From: Pseudomonadota bacterium
GTDB taxonomy: Bacteria > Pseudomonadota > Alphaproteobacteria > Rhizobiales > Aestuariivirgaceae
DNA: 47,597 nt
Reading direction: 5' to 3'
Assembly (NCBI GenBank): GCA_963205315.1
Contig: CAUJIO010000046.1
Span: forward strand, 1-47,597
A model generated the notes under the pieces. That model saw nothing but the letters and a program-made list of their open reading frames with translations. It was not told the DNA's origin and ran no database searches. The translations under genes were made by a program, and so were the position numbers. Numbering within the stretch: the stretch's first letter is position 1; each line of letters starts with the position of its first letter. Below are positions 1 to 6,350 of this stretch, in pieces.

Positions 1-126
1 ATTGGGAACGTGGCGTGCGCATCTCATCATGGCCTGGCCGCAACAGCGGTCCACTCGCGAGAGGCCGGATACATTTATGCAAACTGTTCGACGTCAGCGT
101 GAAGGCTCTTGCAAGGATGGGGCGGG

Positions 127-393
127 TCATACATTTTTTGACCGGAGGTCTTTCAGCGCCGCGTTGTCGAGCATCGCATCTGCCAGCAGCCGCTTCAGCT
201 TGCCGTTCTCATCCTCCAGAGACCTGAGCCTCTTGGCGTCGGAGACATCCATGCCCCCGAACTTGGCCTTCCAGTTATACAGCGTCGCCTCGGAGATCCC
301 GTGCTTGAGGGAAAGGTCCCCCGCCTTCGCACCAGCTTCGTGCTCCCGCAGAACAGCAATGGTCTGCTCTTCCGTGAACCGCTTCCTCTTCAT
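127..393 (-). CDS. IS3-family transposase OrfA (DNA-binding subunit)
   Basis: An 88-residue protein starting MKRKRFTEEQ. It has the helix-turn-helix typical of IS3 OrfA (roughly residues 8-45, with GISEATLYNWKAKFGG) followed by a leucine-rich coiled coil (about residues 55-82, RLRSLEDENGKLKRLLADAM). OrfA binds the IS ends and is normally fused by programmed frameshift to the OrfB catalytic domain. The 3' end has the expected A-rich slip site, but no OrfB follows. Length matches family OrfA proteins of about 88 residues. Without OrfB it cannot transpose by itself; it could only act with an intact copy elsewhere in the genome. Confidence 0.85.
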   Translation of the reverse strand: MKRKRFTEEQTIAVLREHEAGAKAGDLSLKHGISEATLYNWKAKFGGMDVSDAKRLRSLEDENGKLKRLLADAMLDNAALKDLRSKNV

Positions 394-436
394 CGTCCGT
401 CTCCCTTCCTTGGGGCCGGACTCTAAATCTATCTGG

Positions 437-483
437 AGGAAATCCTCAGTGGCAGGTCAGAGGAAATCCTCAGTGGCAGGTCA
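437..483. repeat. Tandem duplication of a 24-bp IS end
   Basis: Two adjacent copies of a 24-bp unit (AGGAAATCCTCAGTGGCAGG then TCA) lie at 437-460 and 461-483, identical over 23 bases with no spacer. On the minus strand each copy reads TGACCTGCCACTGAGG..., the IS3-type terminus upstream of orfA. A doubled end could come from an IS inserting into the end of another copy, or from slippage at the terminus. Confidence 0.8.
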
Positions 484-632
484 CTAGCACTGAAGAGCAG
501 ATACGCGACGTCGACTTTATCAGCGAGACCGCAATGGCGATCCGCGCTCGACTGCAATGAATTGAGAAGCTGAATACTCAAGGCATTCTTGAGGATAGAG
601 AGCCTGCGTTTATCTTGCTTCCCTTAGTAAAA

Positions 633-1139
633 CTAACTGAACAAATCATCGATCTTTGTCGCCTGGATGTAGCGTGCGGGGTTATCACCAATGGCCAGAC
701 TCTTGAAGTGAACCTTGCCGCAGGCAATCTTGGCCGCTTCGATATCCCGCAGATCATCCGCGAATAGGCTGCCTTTCGTCTCGACTACGAAGTAGAGCCG
801 CTCTTCGCCACCGGCCTCCACTAGGACAGCCCAATCCGGATTATAGCTTCCCAGGGGAGTTGGAACTTTGAACCAGTCGGGAAGCTTGGCATAGACCTTA
901 ACAGCTTCGTTCTTCTCCAGCTGCTCGGCAAAGGTCCTCTCAATCCCGCGTGAATCGTAGAGGACAGGCTCATCGAGCTCATTCACCGTGCCATACCTTA
1001 TCCAGTCCTGCTGCTCACGACCGATGGAGACGGCTTGACCGTCTCCGCTGCCCACAAGCGCCATGCGCAGAATGAGGCCGGAAAGGTTGTCATTGAGGAT
1101 GTTGTTGCCTCGCTTCCCCTTAAAGAGGACACGCCCCAT
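633..1139 (-). pseudogene. Type III restriction enzyme Res subunit, C-terminal fragment
   Basis: The 168-residue product matches the C-terminal endonuclease region of type III R-M Res subunits: YDSRGIERTFAEQLE, then VKVYAKLPDWF, then the PD-(D/E)xK core YNPDWAVLVE (about residues 98-107) and YFVVETKGS (about 117-125), then a conserved AKIACGKVHF. In full Res proteins (usually 900-1000 residues) this follows a large superfamily-2 helicase, which is absent here; no Mod methyltransferase is nearby either. The first 45 residues look unrelated to Res and may be fused junk. The nuclease residues D101 and E121-x-K123 (approximate numbering) are intact, but without the helicase the enzyme should be inactive. 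I call it a relic of a lost defence system in the element. Confidence 0.7.
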
Positions 1140-1290
1140 GAGCAGGCATTTTTGGCCAGCTTGGCACTCCCCTTACAACGGCGGGAGAACCTCTGGAGCT
1201 TATATCAAGGCTGGCTGACACGGCTCGAAGCGCTCAACGCCGCCCGGATTGGCGGCACCTAGTCGACGGGCACTGCCGAAGGCAGCAAAA

Positions 1291-1917
1291 TCATCCGACA
1301 TTTACCTGACCTGCGACGCCGATCGAGACTGCGGTTCCGGGTGCTGCCCGACACCTGGTTTCAAGCCGGTCGAGCGAGCGGCACAGCATGCGTTGGCAGC
1401 GCTCCAGCACGGGGAGAAGCTTCTGCTCGATTTTTTCGATCATCTCACCGATGGCCTGGGCATCAGCGCTTGAGTGCGCGGCTTGGCCGAAGAGCTCGCG
1501 TTCGACCTCGAGACAGGTTGATCCAAGCCAGACCTGGACCCGCAGCAGGTTGCGATAGGCGAGAATGGCGGCGTCGGCATGCATATGGTCGGCAGCGGTA
1601 GGCTGTTCCGTGCCTGCCAGCAGTTGGTGCCGCAACTGGGTCAGGGTGGCGACCAGCGGCAGATCCAATTGCCGGTCGGCGCCGCGGCGCTGGATCAGGA
1701 ACTGGCCGCTGGCGTAGTCCTCGCGAGCTTTGCTGAAGACCTGCTCGAGGTATTCTTCGTTCCGTGCGCCGATGCGGCCCTTGACGGCCTCCAACACGCC
1801 TCGCGCCTGACGCCGCAGTTCACGGTGCTGCGCATTGAGCTCATTCTGCACCTTCAGTTCATGAGCAACAGCCGGCGGGTCGTCCCGGCTGGTCACTTCC
1901 TCGATATCGACATTCAT
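1291..1917 (-). CDS. Uncharacterised protein, second gene of a DUF6788-linked pair
   Basis: A 208-residue protein I do not recognise. It is predicted soluble and largely helical, with charged and coiled-coil-prone stretches (residues about 20-65, ELKVQNELNAQHRELRRQAR, and about 145-190, IEKIEQKLLPVLERCQRML). I see no signal peptide, membrane segment or catalytic motif. Its start overlaps the stop of the upstream DUF6788-like gene by 4 bp (ATGA), so the two are very likely co-translated. The position in a mobile element beside IS and restriction fragments suggests an accessory or element-maintenance role, but this is only context. The reading frame is uninterrupted and codon use resembles a real gene. 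Confidence 0.6.
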   Translation of the reverse strand: MNVDIEEVTSRDDPPAVAHELKVQNELNAQHRELRRQARGVLEAVKGRIGARNEEYLEQVFSKAREDYASGQFLIQRRGADRQLDLPLVATLTQLRHQLLAGTEQPTAADHMHADAAILAYRNLLRVQVWLGSTCLEVERELFGQAAHSSADAQAIGEMIEKIEQKLLPVLERCQRMLCRSLDRLETRCRAAPGTAVSIGVAGQVNVG

Positions 1918-2180
1918 ACTTTGGCCTCCCGAAGGGCAATATCCACATGGCTCATCCGCGGCCGTTCAACGTGTTGTTCCTGCAATTCAAGGAGCGCCTT
2001 TGCCATGTGGCTCATGCAAATATATCGCTTCCGTTGTTGTCCACGCTCGCGCCAGCAGAATGCGAGATAGGGACCGTGCAACAACCCAGAGGTACAACGG
2101 CAGGTCTTGCGACCACACCGCTTCCATTGCAAGTGGATGCTTCCATTTGGAGTCTTGGGCAACAGATTTGGCATTTTCAT
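1914..2180 (-). CDS. DUF6788-like small cysteine-containing protein
   Basis: An 88-residue basic protein with the core QWKRCGRKTCRCTSGLLHGP (about residues 19-38) followed by YLAFCWRERGQQRKRYI. This KCGxxxCRC-x-GxxHGPYxxxxWRExGKxxxxY layout matches small DUF6788-type proteins that I associate with mobile elements. The closely spaced cysteines suggest a small zinc-binding or nucleic-acid-binding fold; that is inference. It ends in a helical tail (SHMAKALLELQEQH). It is the first gene of a two-gene unit, overlapping the next by 4 bp. No function is known to me. Confidence 0.7.
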   Translation of the reverse strand: MKMPNLLPKTPNGSIHLQWKRCGRKTCRCTSGLLHGPYLAFCWRERGQQRKRYICMSHMAKALLELQEQHVERPRMSHVDIALREAKV

Positions 2181-2188
2181 TTATTCTC

Positions 2189-2659
2189 TCATGGTTGCAA
2201 CAGCCAGATCAGAGTCGTCTTTCCCTCCCATCGCCTGAGGCTCCGCCAGCGCCCGGCACAGATCGTGTGAAGAGCTCCCCTGCGCCCTGCATCCCCGACG
2301 ACGGTTACCGGTACGACCGTCCCTTCCTCCAAAGGCTTCCCGCAATGGAGGCACACGCTCGAGTCTGTACAGTGGGGAGGATTGGCACACAGCCATTGAT
2401 CGATGCAGTCCTCGAATGCGATTAACTCCGCAGCGAGACGGGGATATCCACCGTCGCGCTCGGCAATCGCGGCACGCTCGTTGAAAAGGGCTTTCCACTC
2501 CAAGCACGAGAGCAATTCCTGTTTGTTTGCGCGGAGCTTGTTGATGAAGTCCTCGGTGAATGCAGACCGAGGCCCGTCAAGCACCAGCTGCTCGCCCTCC
2601 CGCTGGGCGGTCACCCCAGAGGCATACAATTCGTTCAGCAGTGTACTAACCGCGATCAC
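2189..2659 (-). CDS. TubC-like docking-domain protein with CxxC-HxxC motif
   Basis: The N-terminus (about residues 4-52, STLLNELYASGVTAQREGEQ through NKLRANKQELLSCL) resembles the TubC N-terminal docking domain of NRPS/PKS subunits, a fold that also occurs in short proteins of mobile elements beside DUF3631 genes. The C-terminal half has VCLHCGKP and HTICAGRW, a CxxC...HxxC pattern likely to bind zinc. I chose the GTG at 2659: it overlaps the upstream stop (GTGA) and has GGAGG 8 nt before it. The ATG at 2758 would extend the protein 33 residues into the preceding gene. Coupling to the DUF3631 fragment suggests an element replication or regulatory role rather than natural-product synthesis. 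Function unknown; 156 residues. Confidence 0.6.
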   Translation of the reverse strand: MIAVSTLLNELYASGVTAQREGEQLVLDGPRSAFTEDFINKLRANKQELLSCLEWKALFNERAAIAERDGGYPRLAAELIAFEDCIDQWLCANPPHCTDSSVCLHCGKPLEEGTVVPVTVVGDAGRRGALHTICAGRWRSLRRWEGKTTLIWLLQP

Positions 2660-3288
2660 AGGGCCACCCTCCGACGGGACTCCGAGAGGGGCGATTGAGC
2701 CGGGGAGTCTTGCTCTCTTTCGTCCGTCGCCGTGGATTCTGCCGTTACATCGTAACAAGGCTGTAACTTCAATGAGTTAGAGTGCTGCGACGCCGTTACA
2801 TCGTTTTCTCGTGTAACGGTTCCAGGACCATTCAAACCTTTGAAATCATTCGGTTGTAACGGCGTAACCTTGCTTGACCCGAGGTAGCGCGAGAACGCGT
2901 CATCAAAAGAGGCACGGTGGTAGCCTTTGGCGGGCCCTGTGTCCGGAAAGCGAATGGTTATGGGCTTCACTCCGAACGGTTTCAGCATTGCAGCAAGCTG
3001 GGTTGCTGTCATTGGGCTTCCACGGCGCCACTCAGCCCAAGGGCGCTCGTCTATCTGGTGCAAGTGTTGCAAAACGTCTTCAGTCTTAGTGCGGTCAACC
3101 ATGGTGATTTCGAAGAAGTCACGGATGTCTCCAAGAAGAATGATGGCCGCTGACCCCTCGTCATCCCGGTCGACAAGGGCCAAGGCGGCCATGTGAACTG
3201 TCTGCGGCCAATCATCACCAGCTACATCAGCGATAGCGAATAACGGACGCCAATTGTCGGCAGCGCGGTCATTCAGTTCACGAGGCAC
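2656..3288 (-). pseudogene. DUF3631 protein, C-terminal fragment
   Basis: The opening ELNDRAADNWRPLFAIADVAG followed by WPQTVHMAALALV, and later DERPWAEWRRGSPMTATQLA, LKPFGVKPITIRF and AKGYHRASFDDAFSRYL, match the C-terminal part of DUF3631 proteins of integrative elements. Family members are usually several hundred residues long with an N-terminal P-loop region. Here the frame opens at a GTG after an in-frame stop 18 bases upstream, and no P-loop is seen before the integrase gene at 3393. I infer the 5' part was deleted. It may still be translated, and its stop overlaps the start of the TubC-like gene. Confidence 0.6.
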
Positions 3289-3392
3289 ATAGGCATTCTC
3301 TTGCCCTCAAGTTTACCCGTGACGATATCTCAATAGCGATAGACATACTCTTCTGTTATCCATCCAAGAGAATCTCCAGTTGTATTTGTATT

Positions 3393-4655
3393 TTAGCGCC
3401 TTGCCAGTACTGTTAGATTGGGCGGCAAAGGGTTACTGTCTAGCGCAGCTGAAATCCTGTTTCCCACTGCTTCACTGGCAGCCCGCAGAGGATCATCGCT
3501 CAGGTGCGCAAAGCGCTGCGTAGTCGCACTATGAGCATGACCTAGAAGTGCTCCGATAATGGGCAGGCTCGCACCACCTGCAACCGCAATGCTGGCGAAG
3601 CTGTGCCGCAGGTCATGCAAGCGAACATCACTCAGTCCCGCTGTCTTCCGAACGCGTTCCCAAACCTTTGGCGTGCCCTCGTAGTGTCCATCGCCCCTAA
3701 AGGCAGGGAAGACGTGGTCATTTCCAGTGAGGCGTTTCTGATCGTTCAGGACCTGCAGTGCCCCCGCGTTGAGAGGAATGTACTTCTGCCCGGTCTTGGA
3801 ATCGGCAAGCTTGAGACAGCCACTATCGAAATCCACCTCCGACCACTTCAGCCCTTGGATTTCGTTTTTGCGTGCACCAGTAAAAACCAGCAGCTTAATC
3901 ACCGAAATGGCCAACGAGTTCTCACCTTCGCTTTCAGCTTTACGCAGCACTTCTCCCAAAGCCACAAGTTCCTTCTGGCTCAGGTAGCGATTGCCCTTTT
4001 TGTCCGCGAAACGTTTGACTCCAATGACCGGACTGGCTTCAATCATGCCGCAATCGACCGCATAGGCGAAAACACCGCCCAGCAACCCAACTGTTCGTGT
4101 TGCGGTCCCTTGACCACCCCGAACAATGGCCCGGCCACGCTTGCCGGTCTTGATGTCGGCAGCCGTCTTGCCATTCGCCACGTCCTGAAGAAACCTCTTC
4201 ACGTCGGCCCGCGTAACATCCTGCACTTTCTTGCGGCCAAGGAGGGGCTTGATGTGGCGTTCAATCCTGCCCGTATCGGTTGCTAAAGTAGTTGCCTTTT
4301 TGGTGGCACAGCCGTGTTTGAGGTACTGGTCGCAGAGTTCGGCCACCGATAATCTCTTCTTCAGGTCCTGCTTCTCTTGCGCTGGGTCTTCGCCATTGGC
4401 AACCCGCCCAAGGATTTTCTTGGCTTCGGCTCGCGCCGTTTCGACCGTCCAGGGCGATCCGTGCCCTCCGATAGTAATGCGCCTGTTTTCTCCGGATCGG
4501 CCTCCAGGCGTGCGATATTGGCAAACATAGCTCTTCCTGCCGCCCTTCGAGACCTTGAGGCCAAAGCCCTTCAGTTCGGTATCCCAGAGGAACCAGTCGG
4601 TGGCTTCCGGCTTGGCACTGTCCACGGCAGTCTTGGTGATCTTGGTGCTGGGCAT
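3393..4655 (-). CDS. int: Tyrosine-type site-specific integrase with Phe at the catalytic Tyr position
   Basis: A 420-residue P4/phage-type integrase: N-terminal arm-type DNA-binding domain (residues about 1-95, GFGLKVSKGGRKSYVCQYR), core-binding domain (about 100-200), and C-terminal catalytic domain (about 210-400). I see the first catalytic Arg in TGARKNEIQGL, HDLRHSFA (HxxR) and LLGHAHSATTQRFAHL. In this family the nucleophile sits in TTQRYAHL; here the codon at 3512-3510 is TTT (Phe, about residue 382). I chose the ATG at 4655 (MPSTKITKTAV, the usual family N-terminus); the ATG at 4700 adds 15 unlikely residues. The gene lies beside the tRNA-Arg fragment, as expected. A single A-to-T change would explain Phe and should abolish strand cleavage. 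Confidence 0.9.
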   Translation of the reverse strand: MPSTKITKTAVDSAKPEATDWFLWDTELKGFGLKVSKGGRKSYVCQYRTPGGRSGENRRITIGGHGSPWTVETARAEAKKILGRVANGEDPAQEKQDLKKRLSVAELCDQYLKHGCATKKATTLATDTGRIERHIKPLLGRKKVQDVTRADVKRFLQDVANGKTAADIKTGKRGRAIVRGGQGTATRTVGLLGGVFAYAVDCGMIEASPVIGVKRFADKKGNRYLSQKELVALGEVLRKAESEGENSLAISVIKLLVFTGARKNEIQGLKWSEVDFDSGCLKLADSKTGQKYIPLNAGALQVLNDQKRLTGNDHVFPAFRGDGHYEGTPKVWERVRKTAGLSDVRLHDLRHSFASIAVAGGASLPIIGALLGHAHSATTQRFAHLSDDPLRAASEAVGNRISAALDSNPLPPNLTVLARR

Positions 4656-4829
4656 AGCGGGCCTCAAATCGGTGCTTACTGGTGGCCAAAAAGCAAGCAC
4701 ATAGTAAGCACCGCGACTGGAAACGCAAGGAAACAGTTGGAAGCTCGGTGCAAAAGATGCCCATATTTTGCTAGTATTCTGGAATTTCTAGGAGAGCCGA
4801 GGAAAGCCCATAAGCCTCTATCCTTAGCC

Positions 4830-4874
4830 CTCCGAAGGCAGAGGTCACAGGTTCGAATCCTGTCGGGTGCGCCA
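4830..4874 (+). other. attR: 3' fragment of tRNA-Arg(CCG)
   Basis: The sequence reads as the 3' part of a tRNA: anticodon loop CTCCGAA (4830-4836, anticodon CCG at 4832-4834), T arm ACAGG-TTCGAAT-CCTGT (4847-4863), 3' acceptor strand CGGGTGC, G73 and encoded CCA (4872-4874). The bases before the loop (TAGCC) do not pair with GGCAG, and nothing upstream can form a GCACCCG acceptor strand or a D arm. So only the 3' part is present, with the junction near the anticodon loop. This is what integration into a tRNA-Arg gene leaves at the distal side. Confidence 0.8.
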
Positions 4875-4907
4875 TTTCGCGGCCAAGGTTACGGACGCCG
4901 ACAGCCG

Positions 4908-5291
4908 CTATATTGACGTCTTCCATATCCCTTCGACGTAGGTCGATTCCTGATCCCCGCGCCATGGGGGCATGGTCACGCAGATGAATCTGAGCGGGCC
5001 GGTTCCGACATTTCGATACTGGAAGGCCGTGCCAACAGGAATGTCTATGGCGACTCCGGGGACCAGAGTTGTGACGCGCTCCTGCTCGTGATCCCTCCGC
5101 CAGATCTCGCCGTGTCCCTCCAGGATATACCAAAACTCGTTGACCGTGGCATGGACCACGGCCCGGTTTGTCTGGCCGGCAGATACCGTGCTGTGGATCA
5201 TGTTCCCAGTGTCACTGTCCATTAACAGTCGAACGTCTGCCCCCGCGGGAGACTTGCCATCCGGCAGGTCTGGTAACACCGTCTCCTTCAT
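4908..5291 (-). CDS. Cupin-fold protein
   Basis: A 127-residue single-domain cupin. The beta-barrel core runs over about residues 35-110, with cupin motif 1-like VVHATVNEFWYILEGHGEIW, followed by LVPGVAIDIPVGTAFQYRNVG (motif 2, PxGxxFxxxN). The first motif has H48 and E52 but lacks the full HxH pair, and motif 2 has no clear His, so metal binding is doubtful. It is the first chromosomal gene to the right of the attR site, its stop lying 34 bp from the tRNA fragment. Cupins of this size are sugar-binding, isomerase-like or dioxygenase-like and cannot be specified further. It stands alone: about 290 bp separate it from the PilZ gene upstream. Confidence 0.75.
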   Translation of the reverse strand: MKETVLPDLPDGKSPAGADVRLLMDSDTGNMIHSTVSAGQTNRAVVHATVNEFWYILEGHGEIWRRDHEQERVTTLVPGVAIDIPVGTAFQYRNVGTGPLRFICVTMPPWRGDQESTYVEGIWKTSI

Positions 5292-5571
5292 TGTGTGACA
5301 CCCCGCTGTTCAGGATAAACGACCGTTGCACCTCGGTTCGCCTCCGTCAACAAAACCTGAAACGGCGATCGTGTGGCCATTTTGGCAAGCAATTGGCGCC
5401 AGACTGACACAACAGTGCCCAGCTTCATCTGGTCCGGTGTGCCAATCGATCGTTTACTCTTATACGGTTAATCCTGCGACAGCTTTTGAGCTGTCCGGAT
5501 TTACGCGATTGTTCACCACCGCTTCATGTCCTGAGCGGAGGGCCGAGACCGGCAAACTTTCCTGATCCCGA

Positions 5572-6183
5572 TCAGGAGGCGCGAGCGTGGGGTTGGGGCG
5601 TGTCGTCCAGAACATCCGCCAGGAAGTCGCTTCCAAACGCTGTCAGGAACTGGAGTGCGAAACCGTTCTCAAGATAACGCACGACCTTGCCGAGCATCTT
5701 CCCCAGATAGACATTGCTGCCGATGGCCGGAAGCACGTCAACCGCAACGGCGGCGCCGGTCAACGAGACGTCGATGATCTCGCAGCTATAGGCGCGGCCG
5801 TCTGCGAGGATGATACGAGACTGTGTGCCGCTCAGCTGCCGGCGATTGTAATTCCGTTCGTCCTCGACCTCGCCGGCCTGTTTGCTGGCCAGCCACTCTA
5901 ATCTGGCTCCGAATCGCTCTCGGCGGGCGCCGCCCAGCATGAACTCGACGCGGAAACCATCCGCCGTTGCTTCTTTCGCCATGCACTCTATCCGGCCGAT
6001 GTGTTCCAGATAGGCAATGATGATGTGACCAAAGGGCGGCAGGACCGGGCAGCGAAACTCCGCACCCTCGACTGACATGCTGGCAACTGTGCAGGTATGC
6101 TCGCTTTGATCAGGCAGGAGGAAGCGTCCAAACAACGGATTTGGCGGTTTGGTGACAGGTAGATCCGCCGGGTGTGAGTTCAT
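5572..6183 (-). CDS. Tandem PilZ-domain protein
   Basis: A 203-residue soluble protein with two PilZ-like beta-barrels. The N-terminal one (about residues 15-95) has CTVASMSVEGAEF but no RxxxR before it. The C-terminal one (about 105-190) has RNYNR (the RxxxR c-di-GMP arm) and IIDVSLTGAAV (DxSxxG), so both c-di-GMP binding elements look present. PilZ proteins are cyclic-di-GMP effectors controlling motility, polysaccharide or cell-cycle outputs. I chose the ATG at 6183 because GGAAAGG lies about 9 nt upstream; a GTG at 6204 is the alternative. No partner gene is adjacent. An inverted repeat CCTGAT-CCCG-ATCAGG (5561-5576) spans the stop codon and may be a weak terminator. Confidence 0.8.
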   Translation of the reverse strand: MNSHPADLPVTKPPNPLFGRFLLPDQSEHTCTVASMSVEGAEFRCPVLPPFGHIIIAYLEHIGRIECMAKEATADGFRVEFMLGGARRERFGARLEWLASKQAGEVEDERNYNRRQLSGTQSRIILADGRAYSCEIIDVSLTGAAVAVDVLPAIGSNVYLGKMLGKVVRYLENGFALQFLTAFGSDFLADVLDDTPQPHARAS

Positions 6184-6350
6184 GGTGTTATGCCTTTCCG
6201 CCACACTCGCCCCCCGCCATATCGAGCTTCATGCCCCATCTAAAGTAGAAACAGATAGGCGAAGTTTCTGAAATTTGCCTTAAGGCGCGGCAAACCCAGT
6301 GGTCCGGATTCAAAAGCGCTAGGTCCGAATGCAACCCTTTGCAACCGGTG

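Larger units (their letters stand above)
127..483 (-). mobile_element. IS3-family insertion sequence remnant (left part with orfA)
   Basis: OrfA (127-393) plus its upstream terminal region (394-483) remain. The outer end, read on the minus strand, begins TGACCTGCC, which resembles IS3-family (IS407-like) ends. Downstream of orfA, where orfB should follow through a -1 frameshift at the A-run near 137-142, the sequence to position 1 shows no recognisable OrfB. The -1 frame stays open to the window edge but does not resemble a DDE integrase. The IS is therefore truncated or chimeric. Confidence 0.6.
1..4874. mobile_element. Right end of a decayed integrative element at tRNA-Arg(CCG)
   Basis: I see a run of minus-strand accessory genes (IS remnant, restriction fragment, DUF6788-like pair, TubC-like gene, DUF3631 fragment, tyrosine integrase) ending exactly at a tRNA 3' fragment at 4830-4874. 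Elements with this class of integrase commonly insert at tRNA 3' ends and leave one intact tRNA and one 3' copy. By that rule the chromosome resumes to the right, at the cupin gene, and the intact tRNA with the left end lies left of the window. At least two genes are truncated and the integrase lacks its expected Tyr nucleophile, so this is probably a fixed remnant. Conjugation or replication genes are not visible here. The left boundary is outside the window. Confidence 0.7.

Noticed and set aside
437-483. CRISPR-like direct repeat
   Set aside because: The two copies abut with no spacer and match the IS terminus.
2-487. Plus-strand frame of 161 residues over the IS remnant
   Set aside because: It is antisense to orfA and repeats the doubled IS end in its C-terminus; it is not a plausible protein.
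1035-1262. Plus-strand frame of 75 residues
   Set aside because: The first half is antisense to the Res fragment. The last 40 residues (WSLYQGWLTRLEALNA) look protein-like and could be a gene tail, but there is no start or recognised family.
4798-4874. A complete tRNA gene
   Set aside because: The 5' acceptor strand, D arm and left anticodon stem do not form; only the 3' part is present.
4377-4916. Plus-strand frame of 179 residues ending across the tRNA fragment (SQVRILSGAP)
   Set aside because: It is the sense translation of the same tRNA fragment fused to the antisense of the integrase; no family similarity.
4771-5133. Minus-strand frame of 120 residues containing HPTGFEPVTSAFGG
   Set aside because: This peptide is the well-known antisense translation of a tRNA 3' half; the frame overlaps the tRNA fragment and the cupin gene.
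5292-5571. Hidden gene in the 280-bp gap between the cupin and PilZ genes
   Set aside because: Only short shadow frames without start signals or family features; no RNA fold recognised.
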